Source: Chryseobacterium gleum | GTDB lineage: Bacteria > Bacteroidota > Bacteroidia > Flavobacteriales_D > Crocinitomicaceae | Length of the DNA stretch: 12,826 nt | Reading direction: 5' to 3' | Assembly: GCA_945877005.1 (NCBI GenBank) | Contig: CAMCQL010000034.1 | Span: 1 to 12,826, forward strand | In this document: positions 6,233-12,826 of the stretch, piece after piece | Layout of the letters: each line of letters opens with the position of its first letter | Numbering within the stretch: the first letter of the stretch is position 1 | Notes under the pieces: generated by a model | Seen by the model: only the letters and a program-made list of their open reading frames with translations | Told to the model about the DNA's origin: nothing | Database searches by the model: none | Position numbers and translations under genes: made by a program

Positions 6233-8563
6233 TTATTTTTTACTTGTCGTTTTCTTTGCAAATCTACCTCCCTTTTTAGGTTCAGGTTGATTGTTTTTTA
6301 TTTCTACGCAATCTAAATACGAAAGCTTTTCAAGATCTGAATCTTTCGGTAATTTATAATTATCCTTACCTATTTTCAAATAAGCTCCCCATCTCCCCTG
6401 AAGGATTTGCATAGCATCATCTTCTGTGAAAATTTTCAAAATTTTATTGGCGTCATCTTCTCTTTTTTGGAGTATAATTTCAATTGCTCTGTCCATAGAA
6501 ACCGTCATTGGATCGTCTTCCTTTTTTAGTGACACAAAAGATTTACCATGTTGTATGTATGGTCCAAAACGACCCACATTTGCTTTTACAATCAGCTCTT
6601 CGTACTCACCAAGAGTTCTTGGCAATTTAAATAATTCTAACGCTTGTTCTAACGTCATTGATCCAATCGATTGATCAGGTCTTAATGATGCAAAAGCTGG
6701 CTTTTCTCCATCCGTTTTTTCATCACCAATTTGTACCATCGGACCAAAACGTCCAATTCTAACAATTACTTTTTTAAGTGATTCAGGATGTATGCCCAAT
6801 TCTCTTTCTCCCGTTGCCCTTTCAGAATGTTCTAATGTGTTTTCCACAGTGGAATGAAATGGGTCGTAAAACTTATGAAGCATTAACGTCCAATCAATTT
6901 TACCTTGCGCAATATCATCAAATTGTCGTTCTACATCAGCCGTAAAATGATAATCCATGATTTGTTCAAAATGACTGGATAAAAAATCAGTTACAACGAT
7001 GCCTATATCGGTTGGAAATAATTTATTTTTCTCTTTACCAATTATTTCAGACTTCTTTTCTTCATTGATTTCTTTTCCGACTAACTCAAAAACAGAATAC
7101 CATCTGGTATCTCCCTCTCTCTCCTTTTTCTCTACATATCCTCTTTTTTGAATGGTCGAAATTGTTGGAGCGTAGGTAGAAGGTCGACCTATCCCCAATT
7201 CTTCCAACTTCTTAACAAGCGAAGCTTCAACATATCTAGGAGCTGGTCTAGAGAACCGTTGACTCCCTTTAATAGATATATAATCTAACTGATCGCCAAT
7301 TTCGACTAATGGTAAAATCTCTGAAGGTTGGTCCTCATCGTCCTCTTCAAGAGATGCAGCCATGTAAACTTTCAAAAAACCATCAAATTTAATCACCTCA
7401 CCTTTTGCCTGAAAAACATCTGATAGATTGTTTGCGCCAATTTTGACTGAAGTTCGTTCAAGTTGAGCATTACTCATTTGAGATGCTACTGTACGTTTCC
7501 AAATCAAATCATATAATTTGACTTCGTCCGATTCTCCCTCAATTGAATGATTACCGAATTCAGTTGGTCTGATAGCCTCATGCGCTTCTTGAGCTCCAGA
7601 ACTTTTTGTTTTGTATTTTGTAGGATTTGAATAATTTTCACCATAAAAACTACTGATTTCTTTCGCTGATGCATTCATTGCTGTTTCAGAAAGATTAACA
7701 GAATCAGTCCTCATATAGGTTATTTTTCCTGCTTCATATAATTTTTGCGCAACAGTCATCGTTCTAGAAACAGAAAAACCTAATTTCAAACTTGCTTCTT
7801 GCTGTAATGTTGAAGTTGTAAAAGGAGCTGAAGGAGATTTAGTAGCAGGTTTAGTTTGCACATCATTAATTTCAAATTCAACCTCTTTGCATTGATTTAA
7901 AATCTCTGTCACTTCCAAATCATTGGAAATATTACGTGATATTTCAGCTTTGATCTTCTCTTTACCTTTTGTGAAAATTGCTTGAATTTTATAAAAAGAT
8001 TCAGAATTAAAAGCAATAATTTCTTTTTCTCTTTCTACTATTAACTTGACAGCAACAGATTGTACTCTACCGGCAGATAAACTTGGTCTAATTTTTTTCC
8101 ATAAAACAGGAGACAATTCAAAGCCAACTAAACGATCTAAAACACGTCGTGCTTGTTGCGCATCAACTAATTTGATATTTATCTCACGAGGATTATCAAT
8201 TGCTTTTAGAATTGCATTTTTAGTGATTTCATTGAACGTAATTCTCTTCGTATCTTTTTTCTGTAAATTTAAAGTTTCATACAAATGCCAAGAAATAGCC
8301 TCTCCTTCACGGTCCTCATCAGTCGCTAGCCAAACAGTCTGGGCTTCTTTTGATAATTTTTTCAGTTCAGAAACGACTGCTTTTTTATCCGAAGAAACTT
8401 CATAATTAGGCGTGAAATTATTTGCGATATCAATCGCCATTCCTTTTGAAGCTAAATCTCTTACATGTCCGTAACTTGACTTAACAATAAAGTCTTTCCC
8501 CAAATATCCTTCGATTGTTTTCGCCTTTGCAGGTGACTCAACAATTACTAAATTTTTAGCCAT
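6233..8563 (-). CDS. topA: DNA topoisomerase I (type IA)
   Basis: Relaxes negatively supercoiled DNA by cutting one strand through a tyrosine-phosphate link. The 776-residue product opens with a Toprim domain (LVIVESPAKAKTIEGYLG, Glu9; acidic TDEDREGE with Asp82, Asp84 and Glu86). The gate domains follow, with SAGRVQSVAVKLIVERE near 163-179 and the active-site motif ITYMRTDS, where Tyr283 is the catalytic residue. LGIGRPSTYAPTISTIQKRGY (about 456-476) is another family signature. The C-terminal part has three topoisomerase C-terminal repeats marked by GRFGP (604-608), GRFGP (664-668) and GRWGA (723-727), and a lysine-rich tail. It has no four-cysteine zinc ribbons of the Escherichia coli type. 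The first gene of the leftward group; a possible promoter lies about 30-60 bases upstream. The pseudo-ureohydrolase gene follows almost without gap. Confidence 0.98.
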   Translation of the reverse strand: MAKNLVIVESPAKAKTIEGYLGKDFIVKSSYGHVRDLASKGMAIDIANNFTPNYEVSSDKKAVVSELKKLSKEAQTVWLATDEDREGEAISWHLYETLNLQKKDTKRITFNEITKNAILKAIDNPREINIKLVDAQQARRVLDRLVGFELSPVLWKKIRPSLSAGRVQSVAVKLIVEREKEIIAFNSESFYKIQAIFTKGKEKIKAEISRNISNDLEVTEILNQCKEVEFEINDVQTKPATKSPSAPFTTSTLQQEASLKLGFSVSRTMTVAQKLYEAGKITYMRTDSVNLSETAMNASAKEISSFYGENYSNPTKYKTKSSGAQEAHEAIRPTEFGNHSIEGESDEVKLYDLIWKRTVASQMSNAQLERTSVKIGANNLSDVFQAKGEVIKFDGFLKVYMAASLEEDDEDQPSEILPLVEIGDQLDYISIKGSQRFSRPAPRYVEASLVKKLEELGIGRPSTYAPTISTIQKRGYVEKKEREGDTRWYSVFELVGKEINEEKKSEIIGKEKNKLFPTDIGIVVTDFLSSHFEQIMDYHFTADVERQFDDIAQGKIDWTLMLHKFYDPFHSTVENTLEHSERATGERELGIHPESLKKVIVRIGRFGPMVQIGDEKTDGEKPAFASLRPDQSIGSMTLEQALELFKLPRTLGEYEELIVKANVGRFGPYIQHGKSFVSLKKEDDPMTVSMDRAIEIILQKREDDANKILKIFTEDDAMQILQGRWGAYLKIGKDNYKLPKDSDLEKLSYLDCVEIKNNQPEPKKGGRFAKKTTSKK

Positions 8564-8594
8564 CTTTTGTTTGAATTGCTTTTGTAGTGTGTTG

Positions 8595-8626
8595 CAAAAT
8601 AAGTTTATTTAAATTCAAAAAACAAA
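8595..8626 (-). promoter_or_regulatory. Possible Bacteroidetes-type promoter for topA
   Basis: On the minus strand TTTG (8626-8623) is followed after 20 bases by TTATTTTG (8602-8595). The second element matches the consensus TAnnTTTG at all fixed positions but one (T instead of A at the second). Transcription would begin around 8588, leaving a leader of about 25 bases before the topA ATG. The region is AT-rich, so a one-mismatch hit is only suggestive. Confidence 0.4.
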
Positions 8627-8718
8627 CAAAAACAAAATAGAGGTCAAGAATTTATAAAATTAAAAATCAAAATCGATAGAAAAAGTAATTGAATCTCATC
8701 AAATAAATAAAGATGTTT

Positions 8719-8758
8719 AGTTGTTAAAATACATTAAAGGCTAACAAGTATTACAACT
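8719..8758. repeat. Imperfect inverted repeat upstream of the miaB promoter
   Basis: The left arm AGTTGT plus AATAC (interrupted by TAA) pairs with the right arm GTATT plus ACAACT, around a 15-base centre. It ends four bases before the TTTTG element of the miaB promoter. The motif TTACAAC of the right arm recurs at 8795-8801, just after the promoter -7 element. The layout is that of a possible regulator-binding site, but no known binding motif is recognised. Confidence 0.3.
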
Positions 8759-8762
8759 GACA

Positions 8763-8794
8763 TTTTGACATTATTAATATAATAATTAGTTTTG
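8763..8794 (+). promoter_or_regulatory. Bacteroidetes-type promoter for the miaB operon
   Basis: TTTTG at 8763-8767 and TAGTTTTG at 8787-8794 are separated by 19 bases, matching exactly the TTTG / TAnnTTTG promoter of the Bacteroidetes housekeeping sigma factor. Transcription would start near 8800, about 15 bases before the miaB ATG. A TTG codon at 8792 that could extend the miaB frame lies inside the -7 element, which rules it out as the start. Confidence 0.75.
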
Positions 8795-8815
8795 TTACAA
8801 CTTTTAAATAAAAAA

Positions 8816-10255
8816 ATGGAACACCTTGATATAACACAAAATAAAGTCATTGATGAAAAAAGACAAGGGGAAGCAATAATGGTTTCCGCTAATCTTAAAG
8901 GAAATGGAAAAAAACTATTTCTTGAAAGTTACGGCTGCGCCATGAACTTTTCTGACAGTGAGGTAGTTGCGTCAATATTAACCAATCAAGGATATACAAC
9001 CACAAGAAACGAAGCTGAAGCTGATATCATATTAATCAACACTTGTTCCATTCGTGAAAACGCTGAACAAAAAGTTAGAAATCGATTAACAGATTTTAAA
9101 AATCGTAAAAAAAGACAGCCAGGGTTAATTGTAGGTGTACTAGGTTGTATGGCTGAGCGATTAAAACAAAACTTATTAGAAGAAGAAAAACTTTTAGATA
9201 TTGTAGCAGGACCAGATTCATATAGAGACCTACCAAACTTAATCGGAGAAGTAGAACATGGACAAAAAGCAGTTAATGTATTACTTTCAAGAGATGAAAC
9301 ATATGCAGATATTAATCCTGTAAGATTAGATCAAACTGGATTAAGCTCTTTCGTAAGTATCACTAGGGGTTGCGACAATATGTGTTCTTTTTGTGTAGTC
9401 CCTTTCACCAGAGGTAGAGAGCGATCAAGAGATCCGCAAACCATTATTCAAGAATGTACTGAGCTTTATAATAATGGTTATCGAGAAGTTACATTGCTTG
9501 GCCAAAATGTAGATAGCTACAGATGGAATATGACAAGCAAAGGAGAAATTAAAGATGCATCGTTACCTACAACTAACTTTGCACAATTATTAGAAATGGT
9601 TGCACTCATTCATCCAGATTTAAGAATTAGGTTCTCTACTTCCCATCCTAAAGATATGACAGATGAAGTTATACATACAATGGCGAAGTACAAAAACATC
9701 TGTAAACATATCCATCTTCCAATTCAATCAGGTAATAACGATGTTCTATATAAAATGAATAGAGGATATACTATTGAATGGTTTCATGACAGAATCAATG
9801 CTATACGTTCGATATTACCTAATTGTTCTATTTCTACTGATATCATTACAGGTTTTTGTGGTGAAACAGATGAACAGCATCAAGATACGATAAAAGCAAT
9901 GAAAACAATAAAATTTGATTTCGCTTACATGTATATGTATTCTGAACGACCAAAAACGTTGGCAGAAAGGAAATTTGAAGACGATGTTCCTGAAGTAACA
10001 AAGAAAAAAAGATTGGAAGAAATCATCGAATTACAAAACATTAATTCACTTGAATTCCATAAAAACGAAATTGGTCATATTCAAGAAGTTCTAATCGATG
10101 GATTTTCAAAACGCTCTGCAGAACACCAAAGTGGAAGAAATACCGGTAATACAAAAGTTATTTTCCCTAAAACAGGGTTGCCAATTGGTTCTTATGTTAC
10201 AGTTAAAATTACAGATTGTACGTCTGCAACTTTGATCGGGGAAGTTGTTAACTAA
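8816..10255 (+). CDS. miaB: tRNA-2-methylthio-N6-dimethylallyladenosine synthase MiaB
   Basis: Radical-SAM enzyme that adds a methylthio group to i6A at position 37 of tRNAs reading UNN codons. The 479-residue product has the three-part family layout: an N-terminal MTTase domain with cluster cysteines Cys41 (ESYGCAMNFSDSE), Cys77 (INTCSIRENA) and Cys111 (LGCMAE); a radical-SAM domain with CxxxCxxC at Cys186, Cys190 and Cys193 (RGCDNMCSFC) followed by VVPFTRGRERSR; and a C-terminal TRAM domain of about 65 residues for tRNA binding. I start at ATG 8816 (MEHLDITQ), which follows an A-rich leader, instead of an in-frame TTG eight codons earlier inside the promoter. A later ATG (MVSANLKG) would remove about 21 residues that close relatives also carry. 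First gene of the rightward operon; the sigma-54 activator gene starts 9 bases after its stop. Confidence 0.97.
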   Translation: MEHLDITQNKVIDEKRQGEAIMVSANLKGNGKKLFLESYGCAMNFSDSEVVASILTNQGYTTTRNEAEADIILINTCSIRENAEQKVRNRLTDFKNRKKRQPGLIVGVLGCMAERLKQNLLEEEKLLDIVAGPDSYRDLPNLIGEVEHGQKAVNVLLSRDETYADINPVRLDQTGLSSFVSITRGCDNMCSFCVVPFTRGRERSRDPQTIIQECTELYNNGYREVTLLGQNVDSYRWNMTSKGEIKDASLPTTNFAQLLEMVALIHPDLRIRFSTSHPKDMTDEVIHTMAKYKNICKHIHLPIQSGNNDVLYKMNRGYTIEWFHDRINAIRSILPNCSISTDIITGFCGETDEQHQDTIKAMKTIKFDFAYMYMYSERPKTLAERKFEDDVPEVTKKKRLEEIIELQNINSLEFHKNEIGHIQEVLIDGFSKRSAEHQSGRNTGNTKVIFPKTGLPIGSYVTVKITDCTSATLIGEVVN

Positions 10256-10264
10256 CACTAAAAA

Positions 10265-11515
10265 ATGAACTTACAACAAATTAAACAACGGTTTGTCATT
10301 ATAGGAAATGCTCCGCTTCTTAATAGAGCATTAGAAATTGCATCTCAAGTTGCACCCACTGATATTTCTATTTTAGTAACTGGAGAAAGCGGAACTGGTA
10401 AAGAAATTATACCACAAGTTATCCATCAATTAAGTGCAAGAAAGCATGGTGAATACATCGCCGTAAATTGTGGAGCGATACCTGAAGGAACTATTGATTC
10501 TGAATTATTTGGTCATGAAAAAGGTTCTTTTACAGGCGCAAGCGGAAGTCGTCAAGGATACTTTGAGGTAGCAAATGGTGGGACATTATTTTTAGATGAA
10601 GTTGCCGAGTTGCCGATGCAAACCCAGGTGCGGTTGTTGCGCGTATTGGAAACGGGAGAATTTATTCGCGTAGGTTCATCCAAAGTACTAAAAACAAATG
10701 TAAGAGTTGTAGCCGCAACAAACGAAAACATGCAAAAAGCAATCGCTTCAGGGAAATTCAGAGAAGACCTTTTGTATCGTTTAAGTACTGTTCCGATTTC
10801 ATTGCCTCCACTCAGACAGCGAAAAGAGGACATTTACTTGCTCTTTAGAAAATTCTCAAATGATTTTGCTGATAAATACAGAATGCCCGCAATACGATTA
10901 ACGGATGATGCAATCCATTTATTGGAAAATTATCAATGGCCGGGAAACATACGACAATTGAAAAATCTAGTAGAACAAATATCCGTTATTGAAAGTAAAA
11001 GAGAAATAGATGGCTTCATGCTACAAAATTACCTTCCCGTTTTGGAAGAGCAGTTTCCTAGTATCATCACTTCCTCAAAAGAGCCTATTTCAGAAAGGGA
11101 TATCATGTACAAATTTCTATTTGACCTAAAGAGCGACTTAAACGACTTGAAAAAATTAGTTCACGAGCTAATAAACAAAGGAGGAAACGGAGATATTCAA
11201 CTCAACCAAGAACAGAATGCGATTATCAGTAGAATCTATAATGAAATTTTACCGGTTAGTGAGCCCGCACAACTTTTACAATCGGGACTAGATAAACACC
11301 CAACAACATTTATGTCTTCCCCTCCCCTACATTCTCATGATTTTCAAGAACATGTAGAAGTAGAAGAATCGTTGTCATTGGAAGACAGAGAAAGAGAACT
11401 TATTCAAAAGGCATTGGAGAAACATCGTGGAAAACGAAAATATGCAGCAGAAGAGTTAGGTATTTCAGAACGAACTCTTTATCGGAAAATTAAAGAATAT
11501 AACATTCAATCCTAA
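10265..11515 (+). CDS. Sigma-54-dependent activator without N-terminal sensor domain
   Basis: Enhancer-binding protein that uses ATP to open promoters held by RpoN RNA polymerase. The 416-residue protein begins directly with the AAA+ domain: Walker A GESGTGKE (40-47), sigma-54 contact loop GSFTGA (87-92, the common variant of GAFTGA), Walker B GGTLFLDEV (105-113), arginines of FREDLLYRL (165-173) and WPGNIRQLKN (225-234). A linker of about 120 residues follows, with a helical patch DLKSDLNDLKKLVHELI (287-303). The end is a Fis-type helix-turn-helix (KRKYAAEELGISERTLYRKI, 390-409). No receiver, GAF or PAS domain precedes the ATPase, so control must come from another protein, expression level or the linker. 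Its stop shares a base with the lptE start. Its target genes cannot be told; no clear TGGCAC-N5-TTGCA promoter was found in the window by eye. Confidence 0.93.
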   Translation: MNLQQIKQRFVIIGNAPLLNRALEIASQVAPTDISILVTGESGTGKEIIPQVIHQLSARKHGEYIAVNCGAIPEGTIDSELFGHEKGSFTGASGSRQGYFEVANGGTLFLDEVAELPMQTQVRLLRVLETGEFIRVGSSKVLKTNVRVVAATNENMQKAIASGKFREDLLYRLSTVPISLPPLRQRKEDIYLLFRKFSNDFADKYRMPAIRLTDDAIHLLENYQWPGNIRQLKNLVEQISVIESKREIDGFMLQNYLPVLEEQFPSIITSSKEPISERDIMYKFLFDLKSDLNDLKKLVHELINKGGNGDIQLNQEQNAIISRIYNEILPVSEPAQLLQSGLDKHPTTFMSSPPLHSHDFQEHVEVEESLSLEDRERELIQKALEKHRGKRKYAAEELGISERTLYRKIKEYNIQS

Positions 11516-12027
11516 TGAAAAAATTCGTTGTCTTTATTCTTTTATCATTCTTTTTTGTTGGTTGCTGGCCTACAAGTATTTCATTTCAAGATGCGGGATC
11601 AATGCCAGCAGAATGGAAATCGTTTTCAATATTGCCCATCCAAAATAATGCGCCAAATGCACCAATAAGTTATCCTACTCAATTATCAGAAGACCTTCGA
11701 GATGGAATACAAAATAATACACGTTTAAAATTATCATCTCAGTCAAATGGTGGAGAAATTAGAATCGAAGGAATCGTAACCAATTATACCGTAACACCAA
11801 TTGCTTTGCAACCTGGAGATAATGCTGCAAAAAACAGATTAACAATACAAACAAGTTATACCTTCTACATTACACATCCAAAAGTTGAAGAAATGACGCT
11901 CTCCTGCTCTCGTTTTGCAGATTTTCCTTCATCTACAGATATCAACAGCGTGGAAAAGGAATTGATTAATGATATCAATAAACAAACTGTTCAAGATGTA
12001 ATCAATAAACTTTTATCTAATTGGTAA
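11515..12027 (+). CDS. lptE: LptE-like LPS-assembly lipoprotein
   Basis: Probable outer-membrane lipoprotein that plugs the LptD barrel and helps place lipopolysaccharide at the cell surface. The 170-residue product opens with a lipoprotein signal, MKKFVVFILLSFFFVGC, with the lipidated Cys17 in the lipobox FVGC. The mature part is a small alpha/beta domain of the LptE type: FSILPIQNN early, then SEDLRDGIQNNTRLKL (helix and strand), EIRIEGIVTNYTVTPIA, and a final helix ELINDINKQTVQDVINKLL. This matches the Bacteroidetes LptE family in length and layout, which is divergent from the proteobacterial one. The ATG overlaps the stop of the preceding activator gene (TAATG), and its own stop overlaps the next start in the same way, implying translational coupling. 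Confidence 0.87.
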   Translation: MKKFVVFILLSFFFVGCWPTSISFQDAGSMPAEWKSFSILPIQNNAPNAPISYPTQLSEDLRDGIQNNTRLKLSSQSNGGEIRIEGIVTNYTVTPIALQPGDNAAKNRLTIQTSYTFYITHPKVEEMTLSCSRFADFPSSTDINSVEKELINDINKQTVQDVINKLLSNW

Positions 12028-12826
12028 TGAATCTAAATCAACTCTCAAACATATTACAGTCGCCCGCATTAATTACTGAACAAGATGTTCAAATGCTGAA
12101 AGAGTTGTGCAGTAAATATCCCTATTCTCAGCTTTTTTCGATTGTATACTTAAAAGCGCTACATACCAGTAAAGACGTCTACTTTGATGATGAATTAGAA
12201 AAACATGCTTACAAAATTACTGATAGAACAAAACTTCACCAACTTATTAACCAACGAATAGAATTTGAACAAACAAATAAAGATGTTCCTGATCCTTTAG
12301 TTGAAAATATAACTGAAACGTTAGAAACAGTAGTACTAAATAATGATGAATTAATACTTTCTGATAAAGACAAAAGTCACGAAATTAAGGAAGAAAAAAA
12401 CGAAGATTTAATAGAGGTTAAAGTAGCGGAGCAAGCGAATCGAAATGAAAAAAGTTTAGAATTAGAAATCTTAACAAATGCAGCACAAACAGTTTATAAT
12501 GAAGAATTTGAAGGCTCTTCAGCGATTTTAGAAGAAACACCCACATCTGTTCTTACAAACACAACTGAAAAGGATAAAAGTCTCTCAATTAAAGTAAATT
12601 CAGATGATACGCTAAAAATTACACCAACAACAAAGAAAAGGTTTAGTGATTGGTTAAATATAAATAGTATTGATACAAACAATCCACAAATTAATGATAG
12701 TGCTAAAACGAAAGAAGAAATAATCAACAAATTCATAGATACCTCACCAACTATATCAACACTTAAAAAAGAATTTTATTCTCCAATAAAACAAGGGCAA
12801 CAGAGTATCGATGCCGATCAACTGAT
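12027..12826 (+). CDS. Conserved Bacteroidetes protein of unknown function (3' end cut by window edge)
   Basis: An open frame of 266 codons from the ATG to the edge, with no stop. No named function is recognised. Residues 1-82 (MNLNQLSNILQSPALITEQD, then KYPYSQLFSIVYLKALH) form a compact helical domain that I recall as typical of proteins found between lptE and secG in flavobacteria. Residues about 83-200 are highly charged and Glu/Lys/Asn-rich, probably disordered. Then come two conserved-looking patches, KKRFSDWLN (203-211) and EEIINKFIDTSPTISTLKKEFYSP in two parts (230-253). In relatives a tetratricopeptide-like end follows, which would lie beyond the window. No signal peptide or membrane segment is seen, so it is likely cytoplasmic. 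Its start overlaps the lptE stop, so it belongs to the same operon. Confidence 0.85.
   Translation, partial: MNLNQLSNILQSPALITEQDVQMLKELCSKYPYSQLFSIVYLKALHTSKDVYFDDELEKHAYKITDRTKLHQLINQRIEFEQTNKDVPDPLVENITETLETVVLNNDELILSDKDKSHEIKEEKNEDLIEVKVAEQANRNEKSLELEILTNAAQTVYNEEFEGSSAILEETPTSVLTNTTEKDKSLSIKVNSDDTLKITPTTKKRFSDWLNINSIDTNNPQINDSAKTKEEIINKFIDTSPTISTLKKEFYSPIKQGQQSIDADQL

Noticed and set aside
8046..8405. Plus-strand reading frame of 119 codons
   Set aside because: Antisense to the Toprim and gate region of topA; cysteine and serine-rich and without a recognisable domain.
8621..8640. AAC/AAAC-rich tract as a tandem repeat
   Set aside because: Irregular and short; ordinary A-rich intergenic DNA.
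8792..8815. Upstream TTG start for miaB
   Set aside because: The TTG lies inside the -7 element of the promoter, so it would fall upstream of the transcript start.
10552..10833. Minus-strand reading frame of 93 codons
   Set aside because: Antisense to the AAA+ core of the sigma-54 activator.
12494..12736. Minus-strand reading frame of 80 codons with hydrophobic stretches
   Set aside because: Looks like a membrane protein only because it is the complement of the Glu/Lys/Asn-rich linker of the unknown gene; no promoter or family likeness.

Overview
The window looks like the chromosome of a gliding-type or T9SS-bearing member of the Bacteroidota, most likely order Flavobacteriales (possibly near Crocinitomicaceae or Fluviicola, a guess from the gene set rather than a measured phylogeny). 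The evidence is AT-rich DNA, A-rich leaders in place of Shine-Dalgarno sequences, a promoter matching the Bacteroidetes TTTG-N19-TAnnTTTG consensus, and a core type IX secretion (T9SS) locus.

The left two thirds read leftwards (minus strand). In transcription order they are topA (DNA topoisomerase I), a ureohydrolase-fold protein whose catalytic metal ligands are mostly replaced, a PorP/SprF-family outer-membrane protein, and the T9SS core genes gldK, gldL and gldM. gldM runs off the left edge about 30 to 50 codons short of its expected end; gldN would be expected next. GldL and GldM form the proton-driven inner-membrane motor, GldK is the lipoprotein of the periplasmic ring, and PorP-type proteins are outer-membrane partners of the system. 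The order PorP-K-L-M recalls the porPKLMN cluster of Porphyromonas gingivalis.

The right third reads rightwards from a divergent 252-base intergenic region. It holds miaB (tRNA ms2i6A37 methylthiotransferase), a sigma-54 activator with no N-terminal sensor domain, lptE (LPS-assembly lipoprotein) and a conserved Bacteroidetes protein of unknown function that runs off the right edge. These genes are tightly packed: a 9-base gap, then two one-base TAATG stop/start overlaps. They are probably one operon.

No tRNA, rRNA, CRISPR array, insertion sequence or phage gene was seen. The least understood items are the pseudo-ureohydrolase between topA and the T9SS genes, the sensor-less sigma-54 activator coupled to lptE, and the unknown protein at the right edge. 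The window otherwise looks like conserved core chromosome rather than an acquired island.
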